From the NCBI GenBank assembly GCA_963693285.1, contig OY848918.1, positions 11,926,100 through 11,990,099 of the forward strand: DNA of 64,000 bases, written 5' to 3'. This document shows, in pieces, positions 15,701 to 30,700 of this stretch; positions within the stretch are counted from its first letter, which is position 1; every line of letters starts with the position of its first letter. The notes below the pieces were generated by a model, which saw nothing but the letters and a program-made list of their open reading frames with translations, made no database searches and was not told the origin of the DNA. The position numbers were made by a program, and so were the translations under genes. The stretch is from Xestospongia muta (Eukaryota > Porifera > Demospongiae > Haplosclerida > Petrosiidae).

Positions 15701-18700
15701 AAGTAAACAAAATCACAATAACACATTCAATATACTTAAAATTCATACTACATTGTATAAAATTACGTCCTATTATATTGCAAAGGACACATTGAAATTG
15801 CAAGTAATAACACAACATATATGTGAAAACAAAAACCAATACTGTAAACAAAATCACAACTACACATTCAGTATGCTAAAAATTCATACAAGGCTATAGA
15901 TATAAAATGCTCAAAATATATCTAAAAAGGAAAACCTACCAAGAAGCTTCAAGTCTTATTACTTATAATTAAATTATAGTACAGCCTGACAAAGCTTCCC
16001 ATGCAAGGCATTAAAAACAATTAACATTAACATTCAAAACACTTAGAGTTCATACTATATTATATCACACTTACCTCATGTTATATTTCAAACAACACAT
16101 TCACATGACAAGTAGTCACGGCAACATAAATGGGAAAAACAAAACAATAAAGTAAACAAAATCACAACAACACATTCAATATACTTAGAATTTATACTAC
16201 ATTGTATCAAAAATACATCCTATTATATTGTAAAGGACACATTTAGATTACAAGTAATAGTAGCAACATAAATGTCCGAACAAAAACCAATACTGTAAAC
16301 AAAATCACAACAACACATTCAGTATGCTCAAATTTTATACTAGGCTATAGTTATAAACTCTACAAAATATAACTAAAAAGGAAAATCTACCAAGAAGCTT
16401 CAAAACTTATTACTGATTAACAAATTGTAGTACAGCCTGACAAGCTTCCTGCACAAGGCATTAAAACCATTAAAAATTAATACAAACAAAAGGATATAAA
16501 TATAAAATAACAACATTCAATTCAAAATACTTAGAATTCATACTACATTATATCACACTTACCACCTATTATATATTAAAGAACACATTCAGATGACAAG
16601 TAATCACGGCAACACAAATGAAAAAACAAAACAATAAAGTAAACAAAATCACAACAACACATTCAATATACTTAGAATTTATACTACATTGTATCAAAAA
16701 TACATCCTATTATATTGTAAAGGACACATTTAGATTACAAGTAATAGTAGCAACATAAATGTCCAAACAAAAACCAATACTGTAAACAAAATCACAACAA
16801 CACATTCAGTATGCTCAAAATTCATACTAGGCTACAGCTATAAAATCTACAAAATATATCTAAAAAGGAAAACCTACCAGGAAGCTTCAAGTTCCTCTAC
16901 TGATAGATAAATTATAGTACAGCTTGACAAGCTTCCCATGCAAGGCATTAAAACCATTAAAGTTAGTACAAACAAAAGGATATAAATATAAAATAACAAC
17001 ATTCAATTAAAAAAACTTAGAATTCATACTACATTACATCACACTTACTATTATATTTTAAACAACACATTCAGATGACAAATAATCACAGCAACATAAA
17101 TGGGAAAAACAAAACAATAAAGTAAATAAAATCACAAGAGCACATTCAATATATATAGAATTCATACTATATTGTATCAAAAATACATCCTATTATATTG
17201 TAAGGGACACATTTAGATTACAAGTAATAGTAGCAACATAAATGTGAAAACAAAAACCAATACTGTAAACAAAATCGCAACAACACATTCAGTATGCTCA
17301 AAATTCATACTAGGCTATAGGTATAAAATCTACAAAATATATCTAAAAAAACCTACCAAGAAGCTTTAAGTCTTATTACTGATAGATAAATTATAGTACA
17401 TCCTGACAATCTTCCCGTGCAAGGCATTAAAACCATTAAAGTTAATACAAACAAAAGGATATAAATATAAAACAACAACATTCAATTAAAAAAACTTAGA
17501 ATTCATACTACATTATATCACACTTACGAACTGTTATATTTTAAACAACACATTCAGATGACAAATAATCAATCACAGCAACATAATTGGGAAAAACAAA
17601 ACAATAAAGTAAACAAAATCACAACAACACATTCAATATACTTAGAATTCATATTACATTGTATCAAAATTACATCCTACTATATTGTAAAGGACACAGT
17701 TAGATTACAAGTAATAACAGGAACATAGATGTGCAAACAAAAATCAATATTGCAAACAAAATCACAACAAAACATTCAGTATGCTCAAAATTTATACTAG
17801 GCAAGAACTATAAAATACTCAAGATATACCTTTAAAAAAACCTAGCAAGAAGCTTCAAGTTTTACTACTAATAGATAAATTATAGTACAGCCTGACAAGC
17901 TTCCCGTGAAAGGCATTAAAAACCATTAACATTAATACAAACAAAAGGATATAAATATAAAATAACAACATTCAATTCAAAAGACTTAGAATTCATACTA
18001 CATTATATCACACTTACCACCTATTATATATTAAACAACACATTCAGATGACAAGTAATCACACCAACATAAATGAGAAAAACAAATAATAAAGCAAACA
18101 AAATCACAACAACACATTCAATATATTTAGAATTCATACTACATTGTATCAAAAATACATCCTATTATATTGTAAAGGACACATTTAGATCACAAGTAAT
18201 AGTAGCAACATAAATTTCCAAACAAAAACCAATACTGTAAACAAAATCACAACAACACATTCAGTATGCTCAAAATTCATACTAGGCTATAGCTATAAAA
18301 TCTACAAAATATACCTAAAAAGGAAAATCTACCAAGAAGCTTCAAGTCTTATTACTGATAGATAAATTATAGTACAGCCTGACAAGCTTCCCGTGCAAGG
18401 CATTAAAAACCATTAACACTAATACAAACAAAAGGGTAAATATAAAATAACAACATTCAATTCAAAAGACTTAGAATTCATATTACATTATATCACACTT
18501 ACCTGCTATTATATTATAAACAACACATTCAGATGACAAGTAATCACAGCAACATAAATGGGGAAACAAAACAATAAAGTAAACAAAATCACAACAACAC
18601 AGTCAATATACTTAGAATTCATATTACATTGTATCAAAATTACATACTATTATTTTGTAAAGGACACATTTAGATTACAAGTAGTAACAGCAACATAAAT

Positions 18701-21700
18701 GTGTAAACAAAAACCAATATTATAAACAAAATCACAACAACGCATTCAGTATGCTCAAAACTCATACTAGGCTAGAGCTATAAAATGCTCAAAATATACC
18801 TAAAAAGGAAAATCTACCAAGAAGCTTCAAGTCTAATTACTAATTGATAAATTATAGTACAGCATGACAAACTTCCCATACAAGGCATTAATCTATTAAA
18901 GTTTATACAAACGAAAGGGTAAATATAAAATAACAACATTCAATTCAAAACACTTAGAATTCATACTATATTATATCACACTTACCTCCTATTATATTTT
19001 AAACAACACATTCAGATGTCAAGTAATCACAGTAACATAAATTGGAAAAATAAAACAATAAAGTAAACAAAATCACAACAACACATTCAGTATGCTAAAA
19101 ATTCATACTAGGCTATAGCTATAAAATGCTCAAAATATACCTAAAAAGGAAAACTTAACAAGAAGATTCAAGTTTTACTACTGATAGATAAATTATAGTA
19201 CAGCCTGACATGCTTCCCATACAAGGCTTAAAAATAATTAACGTTAATACAAACAAAAGGGTAAATATATAATAACAATATTCAATTCAAATACATAGAA
19301 TTCATATTACATTATATCACACTTACCTCCTTTTATATTTTAAACAACACATTCAGATGACAAGTAATCACAGCAACATAAATGGAAAAACAAAACAATA
19401 AATTAAACAAAATCACAACAACACATTCAGTATGCTAAAAATTTATACTAAGCTATAGCTATAAAATGCTAAAAATATACCTAAAAAGGAAAACTTAACA
19501 AGAAGTTTCAAGTCTTATTACTGATAGATAAATTATAGTACATCCTGACAAGCTTCCCGTGCAAGGCATTAAAACCATTAAAGTTAATACGAACAAAAGA
19601 ATAGAAATATAAAATAACAACATTCAATTAAAAAAACTTAGAATTCATATTACATTATATCATACTTACTGACTATTATATTTTAAACAACACATTCAGA
19701 TGACAAGTAATCACACCAACATAAATGGGAAAAACAAAACAATAAAGTAAACAAAATCACAACAATACATTCAATATACTTAGAATTCATATTACATTGT
19801 ATCAAAATTACATATTATTATTTTGTAAAGGACACATTTAGATTACAAGTAATAATGGCAACATAAATATGCAAACAAAAACCAATACTGAAAACAAAAT
19901 CACAATAACACATTCAGTTTGCTAAAAATACATACTAGGCTAGAGCTATAAAATGCTCAAAATATACCTAAAAAGTTAAATCTACCAAGAAACTTCAAGT
20001 GTTATTACTGATAGACAACTTATAGTACAGCCTGACAACCTTCCCTTGCAAGGCATTAAAAAATTAACGTTAATACAAACGAAATAGTAAAAATAAAATA
20101 ACAACATTCAATTCAAAAGACTAAGAATTCATAATACATTATATCAGACTTACCTCCTATTATATTTTAAACAACACATTCAGATGACAGATGACAAGTA
20201 ATCACGGCAACATAAATGGGAAAAACAAAACAATAAAGTAAACAAAATCACAACAACACATTCAATATACTTAAAATTCATACTACATTGTATCAAAATT
20301 ACATCCTATTATATTGTAAAGGACACATTTAAATTACAAGTAATAACAGCAACATAAATCTGCAAACAAAAATCAATACCGTAAACAAAATCACAACAAC
20401 ACTTTCAGTATGCTAAAAATTCATACAAGACTATAGATATAAAATGCTCAAAATATACCTAAAAAGGAAAACTTAACAAGAAGTTTCAAGTCTTATTACT
20501 GATAGATAAATAATAGTACAGCTTGACAATCTTCCCATACAAGTCTTAAAAACAAATTAACGCTAATACAAACAAAAGGGTAAATATATACTAACAACAT
20601 TCAATTCAAAAGACTTATAATTCATATTACATTATATCACACTTACCGACTATTATATTTTAAACAACACATTCAGAAGACAAGTAGTCATGGCAACAAA
20701 AATGGGAAAAACAAAACAATAAAGCAAACAAAATCACAACAACACATTCAATATACTTAAAATTCATACTATATTGTATCAAAATTACATCCTATTATAT
20801 TGTAAAGGACACATTTAGATGACAAGTAATAACAGCAACATAAATGTGCAAACAAAAACCAATACTGTAAACAAAATCGCAACAACACATTCAGTATGCT
20901 AAAAATTCATACTAGGTTATAGCTATAAACTGCTCAAAATATACCTAAAAAGGAAAACCTACCAAGAAGCTTCAAGTCTTATTACTGATAGATAAATTAT
21001 AGTACAGCCTGACAAGCTTCTCATGCAAGGCATTAAAAATCATTAACGTTAATACAAACAAAAAGGTAAAAATAAAATAACAATATTCAATTAAAAAGAC
21101 TTAGAATTCATACTGCAATATATCACACTTACCACCTATTATATTTTAAACGACACATTCAGATGACAAGTAATCACAGCAACATAAATGGGAAAAACAA
21201 AACAATAAAGTAAACAAAATCACAACAACACATTCAATATATTTAGAATTTATACTACATTGTATCAAATATATATCTTATATATTGTAAAGGACAGATT
21301 TAGATTACAAGTAATAACAGCAACATAAATGTGCAAACAAAAACCAATACTGTAAACAAAATCACAACAACACATTCAGTATGCTCAAAGTTAATATTAG
21401 GCTATAGCTATAAAATGCTCAAAATAATTATACCTAAAAAGGAAAACCTACAATAAAGCTTCATGTCTTATTACTGATAGATACATTATAATACAGTCTG
21501 ACAAGCTTCCCATGCAAGGCATTAAAAACCATTAACATTAATACAAACAAAAGGGTAAATATAAAATAACAATATTCAATTCAAAAGACTCAGAATTCAT
21601 ATTACATTATATCACACTTACCGACTATTATATTTTAAACAACACATTCAAATGACAAGTAATAACAGCAACATAAATGGAAAAAACAAAACAATTAAAT

Positions 21701-24700
21701 AAACAAAATCACAACAACACATTTAAAATACTTAGAATTCATACTACATTTTATCAAAAAATAGATTTTATTATATTGTAAAGGACACATTTAGATTCCA
21801 AGTAATAACAACAACATAAATGTGCAAACAAAAACCAATACTGTAAACAAAATCACAACAACACATTCAGTACTCTTAAAAATTTACACTAGGCTAGAGC
21901 TATAAAATGCTTAAATATAAATAAAAAGGAAAACCCACCAAAAAGCTTCAAGTCTTATTACTGATAAATAAATTATAGTACAGCCTGACAAGCTTTCCAT
22001 GCAATCCATTAAAACCAATAACGTTAATACAAACAAAAGGGTTAATATATAACAACAACATTCAATTCAAAAAACTTAGAATTTTACTACATTATATCAC
22101 ACTTACCGGCTATTATATTTTAAACAACACATTCAGATCACAAGTAATCACAGCAACATATGTGGGAAAACAAGACAATTAAGTAAACAAAATCACAACA
22201 ATACATTCAGTATGCTCAAAATTCATACTAGGCTAGAGCTATAAAATGGTCAAATATAAATAAAAAGGAAAACCCAGCAAAAAGCTTCAAGTCTTATTAC
22301 TGATAGATAAATTATAGTACAGCCTGACAAGCTTCCTATGCAAGGCATTAAAAACAATTAACGTTAATACAAACACAAGGGTAAATATAAAATAACAATA
22401 TTCAATTCAAAAGACTTAGAATTCATCCTACATTATATCACACTTACCTCCTATTATATTTTAAACAACACATTCAGATGACAAGTAATCACAGCAAAAT
22501 AAATAGGAAAAAGAAAACAATATTATATCAAAAATATATCTTATTATATTGTAAAGAACATATTTAGATGACAAGTAATAACAGCAACATAAATGTGAAA
22601 ACAAAAACCAATACTGTGAACAAAATCATAACAACACATTCAGTATGCTCAAAATTCACACTAGGCTATAGCTATAAAATGGTCAAATATAAATAAAAAG
22701 GAAAACCCACCAAAAAGCTTCAAGTCTTATTACTAATAGATAAATTATAGTACAGCCTGACAAGCTTCCCATGCAAGGCATTAACAAAATTAACATTAAT
22801 ACAAACAAAAGGGTAAATATATAATAACAACATTCAATTCAAAAGTCTTAGAATTCATACTACATTATATCACACTTACAGACTATTATATTTTAAACAA
22901 CACATTCAGATGACAAGTAATCACAGCAACATAAATGGGAAAACAAGACAATAAAGTAAACAAAATCACAACAACACATTTAATATACTAAGAATTCATA
23001 CTACATTGTATCAAAATTACATCCTATTATATTGTAAAGGACACATTTAGGTTACAAGTAATAACAGCAACATAAAATGTGCAAACAAAAACCAATACTG
23101 TAAACAAAATCACAACAACACATTCAGTATGGTCAAAATTCATACTAGGTTATAGCTATAAAATGCTCAAAATATACCTAAAAAGGAAAACCTAACAAGA
23201 AGCTTCAAGTCTTATTACTGATATATAAATTATAGTACAGCATAACAAGCTTCCCGTGCAAGGCATTAAAAACCATTAACGTTAATACAAACAAAAGGGT
23301 AAATATACAATAGCAACATTCAATTCAAAAGACTTAGAATTCATACTACATTATATCATGCTTACCCACTATTATATTTTAAACAAAATATTCAGATGAC
23401 AAGTAATCACAGTAACATAAATGGGAAAAACAAAACAATAAAGTAAACAAAATCACAACAACATGTTCAATATACAACATCGTGCTACCATTATACTTGT
23501 GGTGCTATCTGCTTTATATACTTCTTAGAGTTAGGTAAAGTAGTCTTATATCATTATCATATCTGTGCTATGTCTTCTCTAATAGTACTATCCATTCACA
23601 CAACTCAAACAATACAGTTCATTCTCATGATCTCAATTACCTTAGTAACAACATTGACATTAACATTATGGTTGAGTAATAGTTCAACAATGTCACTATG
23701 TCCTTTAGAACTTGCATAATGAAGAGCTGCCCATCCTCTCTATTAGAAAAACACACAAACAATCAACTGTAAAGTGAAGTGAACTGTAGGACATGACTGT
23801 ATCTAATAATAGCAAGAACCATATCAGTAACAGAAATATACCAGTGCTATAATTGTTATAATCTTTAAATTCTTCAATATTCTCTAATTTTAAAAACAGA
23901 TGAAATTGTGCTCTCATCACTGTTGCAAAACCTACAAATAATCTCGTATATTTATCAAGTACCCAGTTAGATACAATTCAAGTAGTCTACATGATAATTG
24001 TTGTCCTATGTATGTACACAACAATTCTATTTTTAAACAATTTAAAATGAAAAATTCAAAGCTAAACAAATGATGCTTCTTTCATGTCTATCACTGCTAT
24101 TTTGGTGTGTGCATCTTGATTGATTATTGAAACATTTATGAAAAAGGGATGTCTGTACATTTGATTGTGTCCAATAGGAATAGGTAGGAAAACATGCTAA
24201 CACACATGATATAAAAACAAACAACACTTTCTCAAATATTCTAATAAGGCCTTTTCATCTTCTTCTACTTACAATATTCATCATATCTGGCATATTCCTA
24301 AAATACAAGTTTCAACCTTTATTATGATAGTAAAACAACCAATACTTCTTTTTAAGGAAAAGGATTTACAATTTATCTTCACTTATACTGACTGTCTCAT
24401 ATAACATGTGCACATGAACACTTACTTTATCGAAAAGATCTAGATCGGCTCCTTTCTGTGTTAAAAAAACAACAACATCTTTGTGTCCATTCTCTGCTGC
24501 TAACATGACTGCAGTCGATCCACCCTAAATATATTATTAATTACTACATTAACATGAATCATAACATCAGTATATTACCTATACCAACGCTTAGATGTAT
24601 CAGTACACTAGTAACATTACAAACTTAGACAGAATTATGTATAGTCGAACAAACTATGACCCAAATCACACTCAATAATTGGTCATTATAAAAACAAATT

Positions 24701-27700
24701 TAAAACTTTACACTAGTTTTGTGACTATTATAAAAAAAATAGTTTTCAGTAAAATAGAGGAACAGCTAGCATTTCTTATGAAACAATTCACTCACATTTT
24801 TTCTGAAAAGGTTACTAACAAACACTCATTCATTTTTCAGATAAAAACAAATTCACCCAAATAACTTCTTCACATGTACAACAGTTGTCAATACTACAAA
24901 TGCTTATCATAAAACAAGTAGAAAAACCCACTCACTATGCACTCACTTAAATTATATTAATTCTACAATCTTAACATCTTCACTATTACTAGCTAGCTAA
25001 CAGCTATTGCTAATAAACATATTACTAGAAATATAATGTATTGGTATCAACTTAATTGATATCATTCTAAAGATTAACAGTAATACAACAAACCCATTTA
25101 TTAATACACATTATTATAACAGTTTTACAATGATAGTCAAATCATTTTAAAACATTTAGTAACAATTAACTCTTAAAAAATAATAAGACAATTCTAAACA
25201 ATGCTAAATACTGTGAACAAACAATGGATAAAAAGCATAACACTCAATAAAAGAGTAACAAGATTAAGATTCCTTAAAATTCCTTCCATAAATCTTTGAA
25301 AGACATTGAAAAATTAGCTACTATGTCTATGGAAGACTATAGCTTTAAAATAAAAAAAAAATAGGTAGAGGAACAAGCTAGAAAAAAGCATCCAAGGAAA
25401 CGTCTAATGTCGTTACACTCACAGTTAGGGTTAACAAAATTTATTTGCAGCTATAAGAATCTGCAATTAAAGGATGCTGTTTATTGTCATCTCTAGGTCT
25501 TAAAAATTGCACACAATGATATAATAAAATTACAAAAATGGATACACAGATACCACACAATCCAAAACAATTATAGCATAGCCTGACAAGCCTCAAATGT
25601 AAGCCATTAAAAACCATTAACATTAATACAAACAATAAAGTAAATAAATAACAATATTCAATTCAAAAAACTTAGAATTCATACTACATTATATCAAAAT
25701 TACATCCTATTATATTGTAAGGGACACATTTAGATGACAACATATTCAGTATGCTAAATATTCATACTAGGCTAGAACTATAAAATGCTCAAAATATACC
25801 TAAAAAGGAAAACCTACCAAGAACCTTCAAGTCTTATTACTGATAGATAAATTATAGTACAGCCTAAATACCATTAACGTTAATACAAACAAAAGGGTAA
25901 ATATATAATAACAACACTCAATTCAAAAGACTTAGAATTCCCACTACATTATATCACACTTACCGACTATTATATTTTAAACAACACATTCAGATGACAA
26001 GTAATCACAGCAACATAAATGGGAAAAACAAAACAATAAAGTAAACAAAATCACAACAACACATTCAATATACTTAAAATTCATACTACATTGTATAAAA
26101 ATTACATCCTATTATATTGTAAAGAACACATTTAAATTACAAGTAATAAAACAACATAAATGTGCAAACAAAAACCAATACTGTAAACAAAATCATAACA
26201 ACACATTCAGTATGCTAAAAGTTCATACAAGGCCATAGATATAAAATGCTCAAAATATACCTAATAAGGAAAACCTACCAAGAAGCTTCAAGTCTTATTA
26301 CTGATATATAAATTATAGTACAGCCTGACGAGCTTCCCGTGCAAGGCATTAAAAACCATTAACGTTAATACAAACAAAAGGATATAAATATATAATAACA
26401 ACATTTAATTCAAAACACTTAGATTCATACTACATTATATCACACTTACCCGCTATTATATTTTAAACAAAACATTCAGATGACAAGTAATCACAGTAAC
26501 ATAAATGAAAAAACAAAAGAATAAAGTAAACAAAATCACAACAACATGTTCAATATACAACATTGTGCTACCATTATACTTGTGCTACTAGCTGCTTTAT
26601 ATACTTATTAGAGTTAGGTAAAGTAGTCTTATATCATTATCATATCTATGCTATGTCTTCTCTAATAGTTACTATCCATTCATACAACTTAAACAATACA
26701 CTTCATTCTCATGATCTCAATTACCTTAGTAACAACATTGACATTAACATTATGGTTGAGTAATAGTTCAACAATGCCACTATGTCCTTTAGAACTTGCA
26801 TAATGAAGAGCTGCCCATCCTCTCTATTAGAAAAACACAAAAACAATCAACTGTAAAGTGAAACTCCTAACACTCTATATTTCTTATATTTCTGTACTTT
26901 GTCATTAACATTATAACATATTACGTTCATATATTGTCTACATGTAAATTATTGTTGTATATGTAGGACATGACTGTATCTAATAATAGCAAGAACCATA
27001 TCAGTTACAGTAATATATACCAGTGCTATAATTGTTATAATCTTTAAATTCTTCAATATTCTCTAGTTTTAAAAACAGATGAAATTGTGCTCTCATCACT
27101 GTTGCAAAACCTACAAATAATCTCATATATTTATCAAGTACTCAGTTAGATACAATTCAAGTAGTCTACATGATAATTGTTGTCCTATGTATGTACACAA
27201 CAATTCTATTTTTAAACAATTTAAAATGAAAAATTCAAAGCTAAACAAATGATGCTTCTTTCATGTCTATCACTGCTATTTTGGTGTGTGCATCGCGATT
27301 GATTATAGAAAAATTTATGAAAAAGGGATGTCTGTACATCTGATTGTGTCCAATAGGAATAGGTAGGAAAACTGGTTAATACACATGATATAAAAACAAA
27401 CAACACTTTCTCAAATATTCTAATAAGGCCTTTTCATCTTCTTCTACTTACAATATTCATCATATCTGGCATATTCCTAAAATACAAGTTTCAACCTTTA
27501 TTATGATAGTAAAACAACCAATACTTCTCTTTAAGGAAAAGGATTTACAATTTATCTTCATTTATACTGACTGTCTCATATAACATGTGCACATGAACAC
27601 TTACTTTATCGAAAAGATCTAGATCGGCTCCTTTCTGTGTTAAAAAAACAATAACATCTTTGTGTCCATTCTCTGCTGCTAACATGACTGCAGTCGATCC

Positions 27701-30700
27701 ACCCTAAATATATTATTAATTACTACATTAACATGAATCATAACATCAGTATATTACCTATACCAATGCTTAGATGTATCAGTACACTAGTAACATTACA
27801 AACTTAGACAGAATTATGTATAGTCGAAACAAACTATGACTCAAATCACACTCAATAATTGGTCATTATAAAAACAAATTTAAAACTTTACACTAGTTTT
27901 GTGACTATTATAAAAAAAATAGTTTTCAGTAAAATAGAGGAACAGCTAGCATTTCTTATGAAACAATTCACTCACATTTTTTCTGAAAAGGTTACTAACA
28001 AACACTCATTCATTTTTCAGATAAAAACAAATTCACCCAAATAACTTCTTCACATGTACAATAGTTGTCAATACTACAAATGCTTATCATAAAACAAGTA
28101 GAAAAAACCACTCACTATGCACTCACTTAAATTATATTAATTCTACAATCTTAACATCTTCACTATTACTAGCTAGCTAACAGTATATTGCTAATAAACA
28201 TTTTACTAGAAATACGATGTATTGGTAGCAACTTAATTGATATCATTCTAAAGATTAACAGTAATACAACAAACCCATTTATTAATACACATTATTATAA
28301 CAGTTTTACAATGATAGTCAAATCATTTTAAAACATTTAGTAACAATTAACTCTTAAAAGATAATAAGACAATTCTAAACAATGCTAAATACTGTGAACA
28401 AACAATGGATAAAAAGCATAACACTCAATAAAAGAGTAACAAGATTATGATTCCTTAAAATTTCTTCCATAAATCTTTGTAAGACATTGAAAAATTAGCT
28501 ACTATGTCTATGGAAGACTATAGCTTTAAAAAATAAAAAAATAGGTAGAGGAACAAGCTAGAAAAAAGCATCCAATAAAACGTCTAATGTCATTACACTC
28601 ACAGTTAGGGTTAACAAAATTTATTGGCGGCTATAAGAATCTGCAATTAAAGGATGCAGTTTATTGTCATTTCTAGGTCTTAAAAATTGCACACAACGAT
28701 ATAATAAAATTACAAAAATGGATACACAGATACCACACAGTCCAAAACAATTATAGCATAGCCTGACAAGCCTCAAATGTAAGCCATTAAAAACCATTAA
28801 CATCAATACAAACAATAAAGTAAATAAATAACAAATATTCAATTCAAAAGACTTAGAATTCATACTACATTATATCAAATTTACATCCTATTATATTGTA
28901 AGGGACACATTTAGATGACAACATATTCAGTATGCTAAAAATTCATACTAGGTTATAGCTATAAAATGCTCAAAATATACCTATAAGGGAAAACCTACCA
29001 AGAACCTTCAAGTCTTATTACTGATAGATAAATTATAGTACAGCCTAAATACCATTAACGTTAATACAAACAAAAGGGCAAATATATAATAACAACATTC
29101 GATTCAAAAAATTTAGAATTCCTACTACATTATATCACACTTACCTCCTATTATATTTTAAACAACACATTCAGATGACAAGTAATCACAGCAACATAAA
29201 TGGGAAAAACAAAACAATAAAGTAAACAAAATCACAACAACACATTCAATATACTTAAAATTCATACTACATTGTATAAAAATTACATCCTATTATATTG
29301 TAAAGGACACATTTAAATTACAAGTAATAAAACAACATAAATATGCAAACAAAACCAACACTGTAAACAAAATCATAACAACACATTCAGTATACTAAAA
29401 ATTCATACAAAGCTATTGATATAAAATGCTCAAAATATGCCTAAAAAAGGAAAATTTGACAAGAAGCTTTAAGTCTTATTATTGATAGATAAATTATAGT
29501 AGAGCTTCACAAGCTTCCTATGCAAGCCATTAAAAACCATTAATGTTAATACAAACAAAAGGGTAAATATATAATAACAACATTCAATTCAAAAGACTTA
29601 GAATTCATACTACATTATGCCACACTTACATTCTATTATATTTTAAACAACACATTCAGATGACAAGTAATAACAGCAACATAAATGGGAAAAACAAAAC
29701 AATAAAGTAAACAAAATCACAACAACACATTTAATATACTTAAAATTTATACTTCATTGTATCAAAATTACATCCTATTATAATTGTAAAGGACACATTT
29801 AGATTACAAGTAATAACAGCAACATAAATGTGCAAACAAAAACCAATACTGTAAACACAATCACAATAACACATTCAGTATGCTCAAAATTCATACTAGG
29901 TTATAGCTAAAGAATGCTCAAAATATACCTAATAAGGAAAACCTACCAAGAAGCTTTAAGTCTTATTACTGATATATAAATTATAGTACAGCATAACAAG
30001 CTTCCTGTGCAAGGCATTAAAACCATTAGAGTTAATACAAACAAAAGGATATAAATATAAATTAACAACATTCAATTCAAATGACTTAGAATTCATACTA
30101 CATTATATCACACTTACCAACTATCATATTTTAAACAACACATTCAGATGACAAGTAATCACGGCAACATAAATGGGAAAAACAAAACAATAAAGTAAAC
30201 AAAATCAAAACAACACATTCAATATACTTAGAATTCATATTACATTGTATCAAAATTACATACTATTATTTTGTAAAGGACACATTTAGATTACAAGTAA
30301 TAACGGCAACATAAATGTGCAAACAAAAACCAATAATGTAAACAAAATCACAACTACACATTTAGTATGCTAAAAATTCATATTAGACTAGAGCTATAAA
30401 ATGCTCAAAATATACCTAAAAAGGAAAATCTACCAAGAAGCTTCAAGTCTTATTATTGATAGACAAATTATAGTACAGTCTGACAGGCTTCCCATGCAAG
30501 GCATTCAAAAAAATTAACATTAATACAAACAAAAGGGTAAATATATAATAACAACACTCAATTCAAAAGACTTAGAATTCATACTACATTATATCACACT
30601 TACAAACTATTATATTTTAAACAACACATTTAGACGACAAGTAATCACACCAACATAAATGGGAAAAACAAAACAATAAAGTAAACAAAATCACAATAAC

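Larger units (their letters stand above)
23463..25674. repeat. Duplicated two-exon module, copy 2
   Basis: Near-identical to copies at 9672-11957 and 26542-28855. Its A-to-B intron is 686 bp instead of about 780 because a stretch near 23778 has been deleted relative to the other copies. It holds exon B 23641-23739 and exon A 24426-24524. Confidence 0.9.
26542..28855. repeat. Duplicated two-exon module, copy 3
   Basis: Near-identical to 23463-25674 and to 9672-11957, with exon B 26725-26823 and exon A 27605-27703. Similarity runs through introns as well as exons, so this is segmental duplication rather than exon-only conservation. Confidence 0.9.

Noticed and set aside
28621..28863. Membrane-like 61-80 residue open frames in the A-side flanks (also 1658-1843 and 25441-25635, minus strand).
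   Set aside because: The 25.5-kb and 28.7-kb copies differ mainly by amino-acid-changing substitutions, the 11.8-kb copy is frameshifted, and no good acceptor precedes them. They look like intronic sequence, not exons.
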